Shown here: positions 1 to 8,944 of the stretch, one piece after another
How the letters are laid out: each line of letters starts with the position of its first letter
Numbering within the stretch: the first letter of the stretch is position 1
DNA from: JANQRX01 sp963663975
Lineage (GTDB): Bacteria > Pseudomonadota > Alphaproteobacteria > Rhizobiales > Kaistiaceae
Reading direction: 5' to 3'
Assembly: GCA_963663975.2 (NCBI GenBank)
Contig: CAXXRA010000015.1
Span: forward strand, 930,001-994,000
Length of the DNA: 64,000 nt
Made by a program: the position numbers and the translations under genes
The notes under the pieces: generated by a model
Database searches by the model: none
The model's input: the letters and a program-made list of their open reading frames with translations, nothing else
What the model was told of the DNA's origin: nothing

Positions 1-41
1 CGGGAAATGACCTTTGCGGCGCTGGCCAGGGCGAGTCCGTC

Positions 42-1071
42 ATGAAAATGAGCGGGGCGAAGACGCAAATATTTTTGCTGGCCATGGTGTCGTGTTTTTT
101 TGGCCTTGCCATGCACGTTGCCTGGGCGGAACAGAAAACTGTAGTCATTGGAAGCGGTGGGCCAATTGCCTGGGCGGAACAGAAAACTGTAGTCATTGGA
201 AGCGGTGGGCCAACCGGAGTCTATAATCCGGTCGCCGTTGCAATTTGCCGCTTGTTCAACGTCAAGCACGCCTCCCGCGGCTACGGCTGTTTGGTCGAGT
301 CCACGGCCGGATCGATCCAGAACCTGAAGATGCTCCGCGACGGCTCGGCGAATTTCGCAATAGTTCAGTCAGACTGGCAGTCACATTCTTTCAACGGCAC
401 CGACGTGTTTGAGGACACCGGCCCGCATGAGGAACTTCGATCAGTTTTTTCGCTCTACTCCGAATCGTTCACGGTAGTCGCAAGGGCCGGTTCTGGGATA
501 ACGCGTATTGAGGATCTTCAAGAGCGTCGGGTAAACATTGGCAATCCCGGGTCCGGGCAGCGTGCCACCATGGAACTTGTCATGAAGGCGTACGGATCGA
601 CCCGCTTCACCTTTTCGTCAACCCGCGAATTCAGCTCCGAGTTTCAAGCCCAGGCTCTTTGCGATCAAGAAGTCGACGCCATCGTTTTTGTCGCAGGTCA
701 CCCATCCGGCACCATCAAATCCGCGGCTCAGGCCTGCAACACAAACTTTGTCGTCGTCGATGGCCCGACGATTGAAAAACTGGTTGAGGAAAACAACTAC
801 TACCGCCAAACAACTATTCCTGCCAGCGTGTACCGAGGTCAGTCAAGCGACATTCCGAACCTTTGGCGTGAACGCGACGATGGTCACGACTTCTGACACT
901 TCGGCAGAGTTGGTCGAGGCGATGCTGATCACTGTGTTCGAAGATCTTTCAAAGCTGAAAAGAATTCACCCAGCCCTCGCCAATCTGGAGGCCGAAGATA
1001 TGAGGCGCGATATCATGCCAGCGCCTCTCCACGACGCTGCCACAGAATATTATCGGCTGACGGTCAATTGA
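42..1071 (+). pseudogene. TAXI-family TRAP transporter solute receptor, frameshifted
   Basis: Periplasmic solute receptor of the TAXI class, which normally delivers ligand to a TRAP-type permease. A signal peptide (about residues 1-29, ending AWA) is followed by the family opening VVIGSGGPTGVYNPVAVAIC and a periplasmic binding-protein fold. The frame breaks near 857, where an extra G in ATTCCGAAC diverts the first frame to a stop at 896. The second frame continues with the expected TAXI C-terminus (TFGVNATMVTT onward) to 1071. The mature N-terminus is preceded by a 48-bp in-frame duplication. No TRAP permease gene is seen to the right; it could lie left of the window. Either a recent pseudogene or one sequencing error. 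The family call is firm from the motif and length. Confidence 0.8.
120..213. repeat. 48-bp tandem duplication in a signal-peptide region
   Basis: A 48-bp unit at 120-167 is followed at once by an exact second copy that matches through about 213. It adds 16 residues in frame, so the signal-peptidase region (AWAEQ) and the first beta strand of the TAXI receptor occur twice. Replication slippage is the simplest explanation. Confidence 0.9.
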
Positions 1072-1110
1072 CGATGCTCAAGGCCCTCTGGTGTTTGCAG
1101 TGGGCGGATA

Positions 1111-2085
1111 ATGCAGCGGCGGCCAGCGCTTGTGAGTGCCGCGTGCCATGACTCGTGGGGCCTCGACCGCGCCGACGTATTCGGCAGAATTTTCTGCTCG
1201 GCAGAGTTCTCTTCATCAAATTTGGGCAGTTGTACGCTGCGTTGCCTTGTTTGTTTGTTGTGCTTTTGCCGCCCAAGCGCGCAGCAAGACGAACGGCTGA
1301 CGATTGCAGTTGCTGGACCAATGTCGGGCGACAGTGCTCATCTCGGCGAGGCGATGATCAACGCGGTGCAGGTGCGGGTCGATGAATTCAACGCAGGCGA
1401 CGGCCTCAACGGGAAGCTCATCGACATTTCGGTTTATGATGACGAGAATTCGCCCGACAAGGCCGTCGAAATAGCGAAAGAGATCGCGGCTCATGGAGAG
1501 ATATTGTTGGTTATTGGCCACCGGACGAGTGGGGCGTCGATCGCCGCGGCTCCAATTTATCAGGAGAACCGAATACCGGCTATTTCGGGCACCGCGACGG
1601 CAGATGAGCTCACGTTGAATAACCCGTGGTATTTTCGCGTTGTCTACAGCAATCGTCTGCAGGCCGACTTTATTGCCAACTATATCAATAGTATTCTAGA
1701 GTACAAAACAGCTACCCTTGTTTCCACGGATAGCGTTTACACAAAATCTCTGGCGAACGCGTTTTCCTCATCGGTTGACGCGCTGCCCCTCGAAATCTCC
1801 CATCGCTTCGAAGTTGATGGCGCAAGCCCAGATATCGACCTCGACATGGCCGATATAGTTGCCGCGCTTTCTCTCGCGCCGGACAGCGGCATCGTATTCC
1901 TGGGCATGAACGCCGCCAACGCAGCGCATTTTGTTCGGGAGATGCGGAATTCTGGCTTTGCTTTGCCGGTGATCGGTCCCGACTCGATCAATCAACGGTT
2001 CCCGAGCAATTTCGAGCCAGACCCAATCCTCAAAACCAGCCCCAGGCTCGCCTGCATACCGCACTGGGGTATGTCCTCCCAAGGA
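1111..2085 (+). pseudogene. Branched-chain amino acid-type ABC substrate-binding protein, C-terminally truncated
   Basis: Type I periplasmic binding protein of the LivK/LIVBP kind. After a hydrophobic leader come LTIAVAGPMSGDSAHLGEAM, the YDDENSPDKAVEIA strand-helix, and a region resembling the ligand pocket around VIGHRTSGASIAAAPIYQE. Only about 290 residues of homologous sequence are present, against about 370-400 in the family. Similarity ends near FPSNFEPD (about 2030), and the frame then runs into IS110-type transposase debris. The start is unclear: ATG 1111 or a TTG near 1222 just ahead of the hydrophobic stretch are both possible. Together with the TAXI gene upstream this suggests a former uptake locus, now broken. 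Confidence 0.7.
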
Positions 2086-2087
2086 AA

Positions 2088-2435
2088 AAAGAGTGAGGTG
2101 CCTGTCGGAACTCGCCGGTGAAATCGGAACCATCGAGCGCTTCCGGAGCGAGGCCAGCCTGGCCTTGTATCTCGGCATGGCCAGGCTCGATAACAGTTCC
2201 GGCAAGTACCGCGGGTCAAAGGCGCCAAAGCATGTCAACGCCCGCGCAAGGCGGCGATGATGACCGCCGTCGATCACCATCGCAAACGGGTCCCGCAATC
2301 GCAGCGCTACTACGAGAAAAAACGCGCCGAGAGCAAGAGTCACAACCAAGCCATCCGCGCCCTCGGCCGACACCTCTGCCGCGTCATCTTCAAGATGCTC
2401 AGCCAAGAACGCACCCATAGGATCGATCCCCGACC
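2088..2435 (+). mobile_element. IS110-family transposase C-terminal remnant
   Basis: The translation reads LSELAGEIGTIERFRSEASL, then ALYLGMARLDNSSGKYRGSK and, after a one-base loss near 2250, MMTAVDHHRKRVPQSQRYYE with ALGRHLCRVIFKMLSQE. These belong to the C-terminal Transposase_20 domain of IS110 elements. The N-terminal DEDD domain is absent and the frame is broken, so this is a dead fragment. It abuts the truncated binding-protein gene and probably marks the deletion end point. Confidence 0.75.
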
Positions 2436-3139
2436 AAAAACCCGAAGCATTCTTTCAAATCCCCTCTTCCAAATTCCGGCGGGATGTTCAGAAGCGGAAT
2501 TGTCGCATGGCTAATTCGACGTCCGCTTCACCCCCGAAAGCGGTCGTGCGCTGGTCACTTCAGGAACACCTCCGCCGCGGCACGCCGCCGCCCTGTTCCT
2601 CCGGCCAAAGTGCTTCCGTGTGCCGCACTTACCTAGCGCGGCGTTGGGTAACCTCGCACTACGGCCTTAAGCTCGTATATCATCACGAAAAATTTCACCG
2701 CAGTCGAAGCGTTGGCTTGATTGCCCGCCACATTATTACAATCGGTAATCTGATTATCAGGCCAATCGGCAACCAGAATGCCCAGGCAGGGAAGAGCATT
2801 GCGCTTGCCAGAATTGGCCATGAGCAAACGAGAATAAGCGTTTTTGTCGTACTCATTGTTGAATCGATCCGGCTAGCAGTGATGACCCCACGATTTTATA
2901 TCGGGCGATATTTTGACAACGATATTTTGTCGCAAAGCGGACACTTCTGGCGCAGGAGCATGATCTCGGACGCTTGGCACACCGCCGCGACCTGTCCCGT
3001 GCCACACGCCGTGCCGGGTGCTGTGCCTTGACGACCTTCTAGCGCGAGCCCCGAGCGACGGGGCCTCGCGCCGTGCCGCTACCCAGACGAAATTGTGCAA
3101 GGAACGGCAAGAGCGCACTCAATCGCACACCACGAACAC
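2436..3139. other. About 700 bp without a recognisable gene
   Basis: An open frame at 2507-3031 (+) has no recognisable motif, no convincing ribosome-binding site and odd composition; I do not consider it a gene. No RNA gene or repeat was recognised here. Confidence 0.5.
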
Positions 3140-3313
3140 CACGATTTCAATCCCCCTGTTTCGCTTGAACTTGTAACCCGTTGGTAACTACGGCCATTTC
3201 GGACCCCTCTAATGACCCTTGATTCGACTCTGAATCCGACGCTCACACAGTCCGGCAAACCGCCCTGTTCCGCCACTTTCGAGAATTTTGGAGTTTGGAG
3301 CGGGCGATGGGAT
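3140..3313. repeat. attL-like tRNA-Gly 3' end fragment with flanking arm, diverged copy of 4489-4660
   Basis: Positions 3296-3313 match the last 18 bases of the tRNA-Gly(GCC) gene (reverse strand), after which similarity to the tRNA stops. The preceding about 155 bp is a diverged copy of the sequence left of the full tRNA gene at 4648, sharing the blocks AACACCACGA, GTAAC..GTAAC, TTCCGCCACTTTCG and GGAGTTTGGAGCGGGCGATG. This is what an element end created by tRNA-targeted integration looks like. The paired GTAAC motifs may be integrase arm sites. Confidence 0.65.
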
Positions 3314-3347
3314 CTCGACCCGTCTGCCCATAATCGGCGCCATTACC

Positions 3348-4196
3348 TCAGCCTCTGTGAGCCACAACTCGCTCGCGATGCAACGTGTAGAGCCCGGTAG
3401 CCACAATTAAGAGCGCACCGACCCACGTCCAAAGGTCAGGTAATTCCGCGAATACAAGGTAGCCGTACATCGTGCTCCAGATGAGCAGAGTGTAGAAAAC
3501 AGGTGCGACGACGACCGTTTGCGCAACTTCAACGGATTTGATGATCAGCAGTTCGGCAAGAGCGGCCAAACTGGCCATGCCCACCAGAAGCCCGACTTCC
3601 AGCGTTGTCTCGGGCCATTGCCAAACAAACGGCACAGGTATGGACAGCACGAAGCTGCCTGCAAGTGCCGTGTAGGCAACTGTGGTTACCGTGGGGTCGG
3701 AGCCGCTCAGCAGACGCGACATGATTTGACGCGCGGCGAAGAATAACGCCGCCAGCAGCACCAGCATCACGGCCGGGTGGATGACCCCGAGGCCGGGCCG
3801 AATGATGATCATAGCCCCCAGAAACCCTATGACCACGGCAGTCCAGCGGCGCACGCCAACCGGTTCCCGCAAAACAAGTGCGCCGAGGATTGTCACGATA
3901 AACGGCGCAACGAAGGTCACCGCCACCGCATCGGCCAGCGGTACGAAACTGAGGGCGATGATGAACAGAGTGGCCGAGCCTGCCGTGACGGCTCCACGCG
4001 CGATCTGCAGGCCCGGATATCGGGTGTGCAATACCGAGGTCCCGCGAAATCCCAGTAGAACGACAACCCCTATCAGCAGCCCCAACTGCCGCGACCAGGT
4101 GATCTGAATCGGGTGCAACGTTTCGGTCAGAAGCTTCGCCTGAATATCGACGGCGGAGAACACGAACATGCCAGCGGCCATATACGCGATGCCCAA
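3348..4196 (-). CDS. EamA/DMT-family inner-membrane transporter
   Basis: Drug/metabolite-transporter superfamily protein, about 282 residues, close to the usual 280-300. About ten hydrophobic segments form two EamA repeats. The first repeat ends near LVLREPVGVRRWTAVVIGFL, the characteristic E-P-V-G loop, and the second begins with a helix near HPAVMLVLLAALFFAARQIM. The assigned start is TTG at 4196; the frame stays open a little further upstream without an ATG, so the N-terminus may be longer. It is the only intact gene between the partial tRNA copy at 3296 and the full tRNA at 4648, so it is probably cargo of a small element. Members export metabolites or amino acids; the substrate cannot be told from sequence. 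Confidence 0.85.
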   Translation of the reverse strand: MGIAYMAAGMFVFSAVDIQAKLLTETLHPIQITWSRQLGLLIGVVVLLGFRGTSVLHTRYPGLQIARGAVTAGSATLFIIALSFVPLADAVAVTFVAPFIVTILGALVLREPVGVRRWTAVVIGFLGAMIIIRPGLGVIHPAVMLVLLAALFFAARQIMSRLLSGSDPTVTTVAYTALAGSFVLSIPVPFVWQWPETTLEVGLLVGMASLAALAELLIIKSVEVAQTVVVAPVFYTLLIWSTMYGYLVFAELPDLWTWVGALLIVATGLYTLHRERVVAHRG

Positions 4197-4488
4197 TCCG
4201 CTTTCTGACCGTCTTGGGCCAGACGGTGGCGTTACCGGCGAGGCTTGAGTGACCGAAATGCTGTGATCTCCTTCCCGTCGTGCCTCGCGACAGGAAGGCC
4301 CGCCGCCTTTAGCCGCGGGAAGACTTGCCCCGACGCCGCACCGAAATCAACGGCGGCGGAGCTAATTCCCCTTTCGTTCTCGGAGAACGAATCGAGGCCC
4401 CAAAATTCGACTGCTATCGGGGCTTAAGAGTCGGTTACCTATCCGACCAGCAACTTGCATTTCAGCGGATTTCCCAGCACCCCGCGAA
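4197..4488. other. Intergenic stretch with no recognised gene
   Basis: Between the EamA gene and the diverged att-arm repeat. Only short frames without motifs are present. Confidence 0.5.
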
Positions 4489-4647
4489 CACCACGACTTC
4501 AATTCGCCTGCAGCGCCCGAACCTGTAACCAGGAGGTAACCGCGGGCCTTTCGGGCACCTCGTAACAGCCCCGAATCGATCCTGATTCCGAAGCTGAAAT
4601 AGCCACAGAAACCGCTGCCTTCCGCCACTTTCGCAATTTTTGGAGTT
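4489..4647. repeat. att-flanking arm next to tRNA-Gly, diverged copy of 3140-3295
   Basis: This flank of the tRNA-Gly 3' end shares ordered blocks with 3140-3295, including AACACCACGA, two GTAAC motifs spaced as in the other copy, and TTCCGCCACTTTCG. It differs completely from the left flank of the second tRNA-Gly gene (40650-40713), so the two tRNA copies border different elements. Confidence 0.6.
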
Positions 4648-4722
4648 TGGAGCGGGCGATGGGATTCGAACCCACGACCCCAACCTTGGCAAGGTTGTGC
4701 TCTACCCCTGAGCTACACCCGC
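4648..4722 (-). tRNA. tRNA-Gly (GCC), left copy
   Basis: The reverse strand folds as a standard 75-nt tRNA with encoded CCA. The acceptor stem pairs GCGGGTG with CGCCCGC, the D arm has GTAGCTCAGG, the anticodon loop reads TTGCCAA (GCC, glycine) and the T arm has GGTTCGAATCC. It is identical to the gene at 40718-40792. Its 3' end is an integration target in this window. Confidence 0.97.
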
Positions 4723-4942
4723 CCGCTCCGCCGGTCGTCGCCGGATAAGCGGCTTATATCGTTGCCGACCGGGTCAAGGCAATACGGCAATACGCCTGAC
4801 CTCAAGCGTGCGTTGCGACGCGGCTGGGGACTGCTCAGTGCCATTCGCGCAGCTCCTCCACCCGACGGCAGCCCCCCGCTCCACATCGCCGCCGCGCTCG
4901 CCTAATGTGGGCGCCGTCGTGATTGCAACGGACCCGCCTCTC

Positions 4943-5443
4943 ATGCCCGCCACCCCCGACGACCTCATGGCCATGCTCGACCGGCTCGCCATCGCCACCA
5001 CCACGGTCGACCATCCGCCGCTCCACACGGTCGAGGAATCGCGGGCGCTGCGCGGCGATATCCCCGGCGCCCACACCAAGAACCTGTTCGTCAAGGACAA
5101 GAAGGGCGGCCTGTTCCTGATCACCGCGCTGGAGGACACCGCCATCAATCTGAAGGCGGTCCACCGTCATATCGGCGCCACGGGCCGGGTCTCGTTCGGC
5201 CGGGCGGAGGTGTTGATGGAGGCGCTGGGCGTGGCTCCCGGCGCGGTCACCGCCTTCGCCCTGATCAACGACGGCGCCGGCCGGGTGTCGTTCACGATCG
5301 ACCAGGCGCTGATGGAGCACACCACCGTCAACTGCCATCCGCTGGTCAACACCAGCACCACGACGATTAGCACCGCCGATTTGATCGCCTTCGCCAGGGC
5401 CACCGGTCACGAGCCGCAGGTCGTCGCTCTCGGCGAGGTCTAG
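4943..5443 (+). CDS. YbaK/ProXp-type aminoacyl-tRNA editing domain protein, left copy
   Basis: Free-standing trans-editing protein of the YbaK/ProX superfamily, which hydrolyses mischarged tRNA (Ala-tRNA-Pro for the ProXp-ala/PrdX branch). The 166-residue product has the family features DHPPLHTVEESRALRGDIPG near the N-terminus, then AHTKNLFVKDKKGGLFLITA with the conserved lysine-bearing K-N-L-F segment, and HPLVNTSTTTISTADLIAF near the C-terminus. I chose ATG 4943 because the family begins about here; the frame is open upstream to 4808 without resemblance to the family. The protein is identical to the copy at 41013-41513. The specificity assignment is inference. Confidence 0.88.
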   Translation: MPATPDDLMAMLDRLAIATTTVDHPPLHTVEESRALRGDIPGAHTKNLFVKDKKGGLFLITALEDTAINLKAVHRHIGATGRVSFGRAEVLMEALGVAPGAVTAFALINDGAGRVSFTIDQALMEHTTVNCHPLVNTSTTTISTADLIAFARATGHEPQVVALGEV

Positions 5444-5482
5444 CCCGGACGTTTCTCGGTCCGGCAAAAAAAGCCGAGGCGG

Positions 5483-6193
5483 TTGATGGGGAAGCGGCCG
5501 ATGATGGGCTGGGCGGCAGGCTTGCGGTCGGCTCGAAGAATTGTTGACGCGGTCCGTCCTGGTCGGGATTGTCGTGGGGACCTATCGGGAAGCGCGGAAG
5601 TTACGGGTCTTTTCGAGCGCTTGCCTGGCAGAACTACCGGCAACGTCTTCATCATGAAGGCCAGCGGACTCAAGGACCAGCTGGTGGACGCGGCCGAGGC
5701 GATGCTGGCCGCCGGCGACACCGCCGGGGCGGGGCGGCAGTTCGCCGCCGCGCTGTCGGTTAAACCGGATTCGGTCGCTGCCATCGCCGGCATTGCCAAG
5801 GTCCACCTCGTCGACGGCAACCTCGCCGCGGCGAAGGAGGCGCTGGCTGCGCTGCCCGATTCGGTTGCCGACGATCCGGCCGTCAGCGCCGTCAGGGCGC
5901 AGTTGAAACTCACTGAGCAAAGCGCCGATATCGGCGATGCCGACACCCTGCGCCAGCGCCTCACCGACAATCCGGCCGATCATGAGGCCAGGTTTGAGCT
6001 GGCGCTTTTGCACAACACGCAAGGCGAACGGGAAGAGGCAGCCGAGCAACTCCTTGACATCATGGCGCAGGACCGTAATTGGCAGGAGGAGAAGGCGCGC
6101 AAGCAGCTTCTTGAGTTTTTCGAGGCGTGGGGCCCGACCGACGCCGCAACGCTCTCCGGCAGGCGGCGCCTATCGTCACTTCTGTTTGCCTGA
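5483..6193 (+). pseudogene. Chimeric ORF: unknown leader fused to the C-terminal TPR half of a CnoX-like protein
   Basis: The frame joins two unrelated pieces at a GAC microhomology (5675-5677). Residues 1-65 match the start of the ORF at 41553. From QLVDAAEAMLAAGDTAGAGR on it is the C-terminal TPR region of the CnoX-like thioredoxin encoded intact at 43423-44358. The thioredoxin domain with its CGPC site is missing. The fusion is open for 236 residues and could be translated, but it is the product of a 2.1-kb deletion in a duplicated locus. Whether the first 65 residues are ever made is unknown. Confidence 0.8.
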
Positions 6194-6737
6194 GGCGACG
6201 CCTATGAAAGCCGGCAACTACAGCTATCCTGGACCCGATCAGTTGCCGGACATCCTGCCGGTCTTTCCCCTTCCCGCCGCACTGCTGCTGCCTCGCGCCG
6301 ACATGCCGCTCAACATTTTCGAGCCGCGCTATCTGGCGATGATCGACCATGCCCTGTGCACCGACCGGGTGATCGGCATGATCCAGCCGGGCAATGGCAA
6401 CGGCCCGTGCGACCACAGCAACGGCCTTGTCGAGGTCGGATGCGCCGGCCGCATCACCTCGTTCGCCGAGACCGGCGACAACCGCTACCTGATTACCCTG
6501 ACCGGCATCGCCCGCTTCAGGATCGTCGAGGAGATCGCCAGCGACCAGACCTTCCGGCTGTGCCGCGTCTGCGCCCGCAACTTCGCCGAGGATTTCTCTT
6601 CCGCCGACGAGGCATCGGTCGATCGCCAGAGCGTGCTGAAGACATTCCGCGAGTATCTTTCGGCCAACAATCTCCAGGCCGACTGGGACAGCGTCGATCG
6701 CGCCTCCAACGAAATCCTGATCAACGCACTGGCGATG
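5675..6737. repeat. Segmental duplication, left piece C (copy of 43840-44902)
   Basis: 1,063 bp matching 43840-44902, with no difference seen by eye. It covers the TPR half of the CnoX-like gene and most of the Lon-domain gene. Similarity stops exactly after GGCGATG (6731-6737). The next bases, CAATATTTCC, belong to the integrase-bearing element. Confidence 0.95.
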
Positions 6738-6776
6738 CAATATTTCCGGAGTTTGATCCCGCTTACTCGTTGTTGA
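6204..6776 (+). pseudogene. Lon substrate-binding domain protein, left copy, 3' end replaced by element DNA
   Basis: Identical to the gene at 44369 from the ATG through the codons for ALAM. There the element junction substitutes QYFRSLIPLTRC and a stop at 6776 for the native C-terminus. About 45 C-terminal residues of the full frame are lost, counting the part beyond the in-frame TAG seen in the right copy. The N-terminal LON fold (residues about 15-150, PVFPLPAALLLPRADMPLNI) is complete, so a truncated product is conceivable. Confidence 0.85.
6731..6737. other. Putative attL crossover core GGCGATG in the Lon-domain gene
   Basis: The heptamer GGCGATG is the last sequence shared with the intact Lon-domain gene (44896-44902). 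It also occurs inside the tRNA-Gly 3' end (40725-40731 and 4655-4661). Element DNA follows directly. This supports recombination at this core; seven bases alone could be chance. Confidence 0.5.
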
Positions 6777-6847
6777 TTTTCATTGAAATACAGTAGTTTA
6801 TATGATTGACTTCGGTTACGGACAGCTACCAACGGGTTCTCGTCGTT

Positions 6848-6901
6848 GCTTCCCCGTGCTTCCCTCTTGCTTCCCCATAAAGGAGCGTCAGTCGGGGAAG
6901 C
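6848..6901. other. Cluster of GCTTCCCC motifs, possible integrase arm-binding sites (left end)
   Basis: GCTTCCCC at 6848 and 6869, GCTTCCCT at 6858 and the inverted form GGGGAAGC at 6894 lie between the junction and the integrase start. The same octamer occurs twice at the right end of the element (40633, 40644). Paired short motifs at both ends are typical of tyrosine-integrase arm sites. Confidence 0.45.
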
Positions 6902-6919
6902 GCGGGCACTGGAACCCCG

Positions 6920-8215
6920 ATGCCAAAGATCACCAAGCGTTTAGCGGACCGGCTTGAGCCCGACCCTGACGGGCGTGATCGGTTCTTTTGGGATAGCGGC
7001 GATGGTGCGACCAAAGGCTTTGGCGTCCGCGTCAAGCCGTCCGGTGTTTCGTCCTACATCGTACAGTACCGGAACAAGGGCGGGCGCACTCGTCGTCTTG
7101 CACTTGGTCGCGTTGGGGTGCTGACGCCCGACGGCGCTCGTAGCATGGCCAAAGACCGACTCGGCGAGGTTGCAAACGGCGGCGATCCATCTGCCGACCG
7201 CAGCATCGCGCGCAAGAGCATGACGGTCGCAAGCCTCTGCGATTTGTATCTAGAACAAGCCGCCGCCGGCATCCTCATCGGTCGTCGCGGACAACCTATC
7301 AAGCGGTCGACACTGGCAATGGACCGCAGCCGAGTCGAATCACACGTGAAACCACTACTTGGCACGCGACCAGTTCGCACACTTCTCGCCGACGACATCA
7401 AGCGGATGCAGTCGGATATTGCGGCGGGTCGAACTGTCAGAAGGCAATCCACGGAGGGGCGGGGCGGTCGGATCGCGGGCGGGCGTGGAGTTGCATCACG
7501 AACCGTGGGAATGCTCGGCACGATCCTACAATTTGCCGTTGAGAACTCGATCATCAAGGACAACCCGGTACGCGGCGTTCGGCGGATGAATGATGCGAAG
7601 CCAGCGCGGTATCTCGAACTCGACGAAGTGAGAACGCTTGGCGCCGCATTGCTCGAGGCTGCGTCACAAGGCGAAAACGAGACAGGCATTGCCGCTGTAC
7701 GCGCCCTCCTGCTTACCGGCTGTCGACGCATGGAAATGCTCGCACTCACGTGGGACGCGATCGATGCGCCGAGCAGCTGCCTTCGGCTTACCGACACAAA
7801 GAGCGGACCTCAGTTGCGACCGATAGGGGCGGCAGCGGTGAGTCATCTTATTGCCCTGGAGAAGGTTGGAGAGGGAAGGTTCGTTTTCCCAGCAAACAGA
7901 GGCAACGGACATTTTGTCGGACTACCCCGCGTTTTGGCTCGAATATCTAGGCGTGCGGGAATCGACGCCATCAGCGTACACGCACTCCGCCACACCTTTG
8001 CGGCAGCTGCCGCTTCACTTGGCTACTCAGAACTCACGATTGCAGGGCTACTCGGGCACAAGGTCCCGGGTGTTACGGCACGGTACGCGCACGTCCCTGA
8101 CTCCGCCCTTGTCGCCGCTGCTGACCGCGTCGCTTCTCACATAGACGGCGCTTTGTTCCGACGCCCGAGCGCCGACGTCGTTCCACTGCGTACAGCCCCG
8201 AGGGCTTATCAATGA
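6920..8215 (+). CDS. int: Tyrosine site-specific integrase of a tRNA-targeting island
   Basis: Phage/island integrase of about 431 residues, a usual length. The N-terminal arm-binding domain is of the DUF4102 type (residues about 1-90, with GFGVRVKPSGVSSYIVQYRN). A SAM-like core-binding domain follows, then the catalytic domain. Visible catalytic elements are the first arginine in LLLTGCRRMEMLALTW, the box HALRHTFAAAA, the second histidine in LLGHKVPGVTARYAHV and the tyrosine in ARYAHV. The start ATG 6920 follows the putative arm sites. It overlaps the next gene by four bases (ATGA). It probably directs integration at the tRNA-Gly 3' end, whose core GGCGATG sits at both ends of the 6.7-40.7 kb segment. 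Confidence 0.93.
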   Translation: MPKITKRLADRLEPDPDGRDRFFWDSGDGATKGFGVRVKPSGVSSYIVQYRNKGGRTRRLALGRVGVLTPDGARSMAKDRLGEVANGGDPSADRSIARKSMTVASLCDLYLEQAAAGILIGRRGQPIKRSTLAMDRSRVESHVKPLLGTRPVRTLLADDIKRMQSDIAAGRTVRRQSTEGRGGRIAGGRGVASRTVGMLGTILQFAVENSIIKDNPVRGVRRMNDAKPARYLELDEVRTLGAALLEAASQGENETGIAAVRALLLTGCRRMEMLALTWDAIDAPSSCLRLTDTKSGPQLRPIGAAAVSHLIALEKVGEGRFVFPANRGNGHFVGLPRVLARISRRAGIDAISVHALRHTFAAAAASLGYSELTIAGLLGHKVPGVTARYAHVPDSALVAAADRVASHIDGALFRRPSADVVPLRTAPRAYQ

Positions 8216-8787
8216 GTAAACTGCGAAATCGATACAAAGGCGTATTAGCCAAGCCAATGGTCGTACGCCCGGTAATAACAGAAGGCATACTGACAACAGG
8301 TAAGCCGTCGCCAGAGGAATTTGCTGAGTGGCTGGAACGCATCGAGAGATTGCGGATAGCGGAATTACATGAACGCGTACTTGCGCTTTTTGATCACTAC
8401 AATGTAACCTATGACGATTTTGAGTTGCTGGCGCTGAACCTGGCTCAAGATCATGTTCCCGGGTTTGAGTCTCGTATGCTCGGAGAACGAGGACGTGGCC
8501 GACCCTCTCAGTTCGCGACGCCGAAGGCTTGGATTAAGAGGGTGCAACAATTCCGCGAGATATTGCTGAAAGCAAAGCGGTTCGGCGTCAAACAAGCCTG
8601 TGCGATTCTTTCGGCCAATGTCAATTCACAATGCCATGGAATTGCACCTAATACGCTTCGCGGACACCTTAATGACGCAATGGGAGCACCGCCAGATTCC
8701 TTGGAAGGCGGAGCCTATCGATTGGCGAAAATGAACATAGACGATGGATCAGGTTCGTGGGCAATAGCCAAGCCAATTGAAGATTAG
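8212..8787 (+). CDS. Hypothetical protein coupled to the integrase
   Basis: 191-residue protein overlapping the integrase stop by ATGA, so the two are probably translationally coupled. No family recognised. A long helical region near residues 32-60 (EEFAEWLERIERLRIAELHE) is followed by a basic stretch GERGRGRPSQFATPKAWIKR, similar to an AT-hook-like or DNA-contacting loop, and a C-terminal segment with NTLRGHLNDAMG. The basic loop and position suggest a role in recombination or element control, but that is inference. The codons look ordinary and no signal or membrane segment is present. Confidence 0.6.
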   Translation: MSKLRNRYKGVLAKPMVVRPVITEGILTTGKPSPEEFAEWLERIERLRIAELHERVLALFDHYNVTYDDFELLALNLAQDHVPGFESRMLGERGRGRPSQFATPKAWIKRVQQFREILLKAKRFGVKQACAILSANVNSQCHGIAPNTLRGHLNDAMGAPPDSLEGGAYRLAKMNIDDGSGSWAIAKPIED

Positions 8788-8944
8788 CGACGCCTCCGGG
8801 CTCGTGTTGCTGAGAAAAAGATGCGCGTAATAACTCAGCAACCAAAGTTCTTTCCGACGATTGCGCCAAGCTGCATAGCGCCCCATTCTTGGCACTGAAC
8901 AGTCGTACATGTTAGTTCGGCACATGACCCGGAGTTATACGCAA

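Larger units (their letters stand above)
4644..5677. repeat. Segmental duplication, left piece A (copy of 40714-41747)
   Basis: 1,034 bp matching 40714-41747, with no difference seen by eye. It holds the tRNA-Gly gene, the editing-domain gene and the region after it. Similarity begins four bases before the tRNA 3' end. It ends at CAAGGAC, where the sequence jumps directly to piece C through a shared GAC. Relative to the right locus, 2,092 bp (41748-43839) are missing here. Confidence 0.95.

Noticed and set aside
2507..3031. 174-codon frame as a possible gene
   Set aside because: No motif, weak start context and unstable composition; likely random in a decayed area.
4362..4692. Reverse-strand frames reading through the tRNA-Gly 3' region
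   Set aside because: They overlap the tRNA gene and the att repeat and have no coding resemblance.
5441..5475. Hairpin GCC(C)GGAC...GTCCGGC followed by seven A after the editing-protein gene
   Set aside because: The run is of A, not T, on the coding strand, so it is not an intrinsic terminator for that gene, and no gene enters from the other side.
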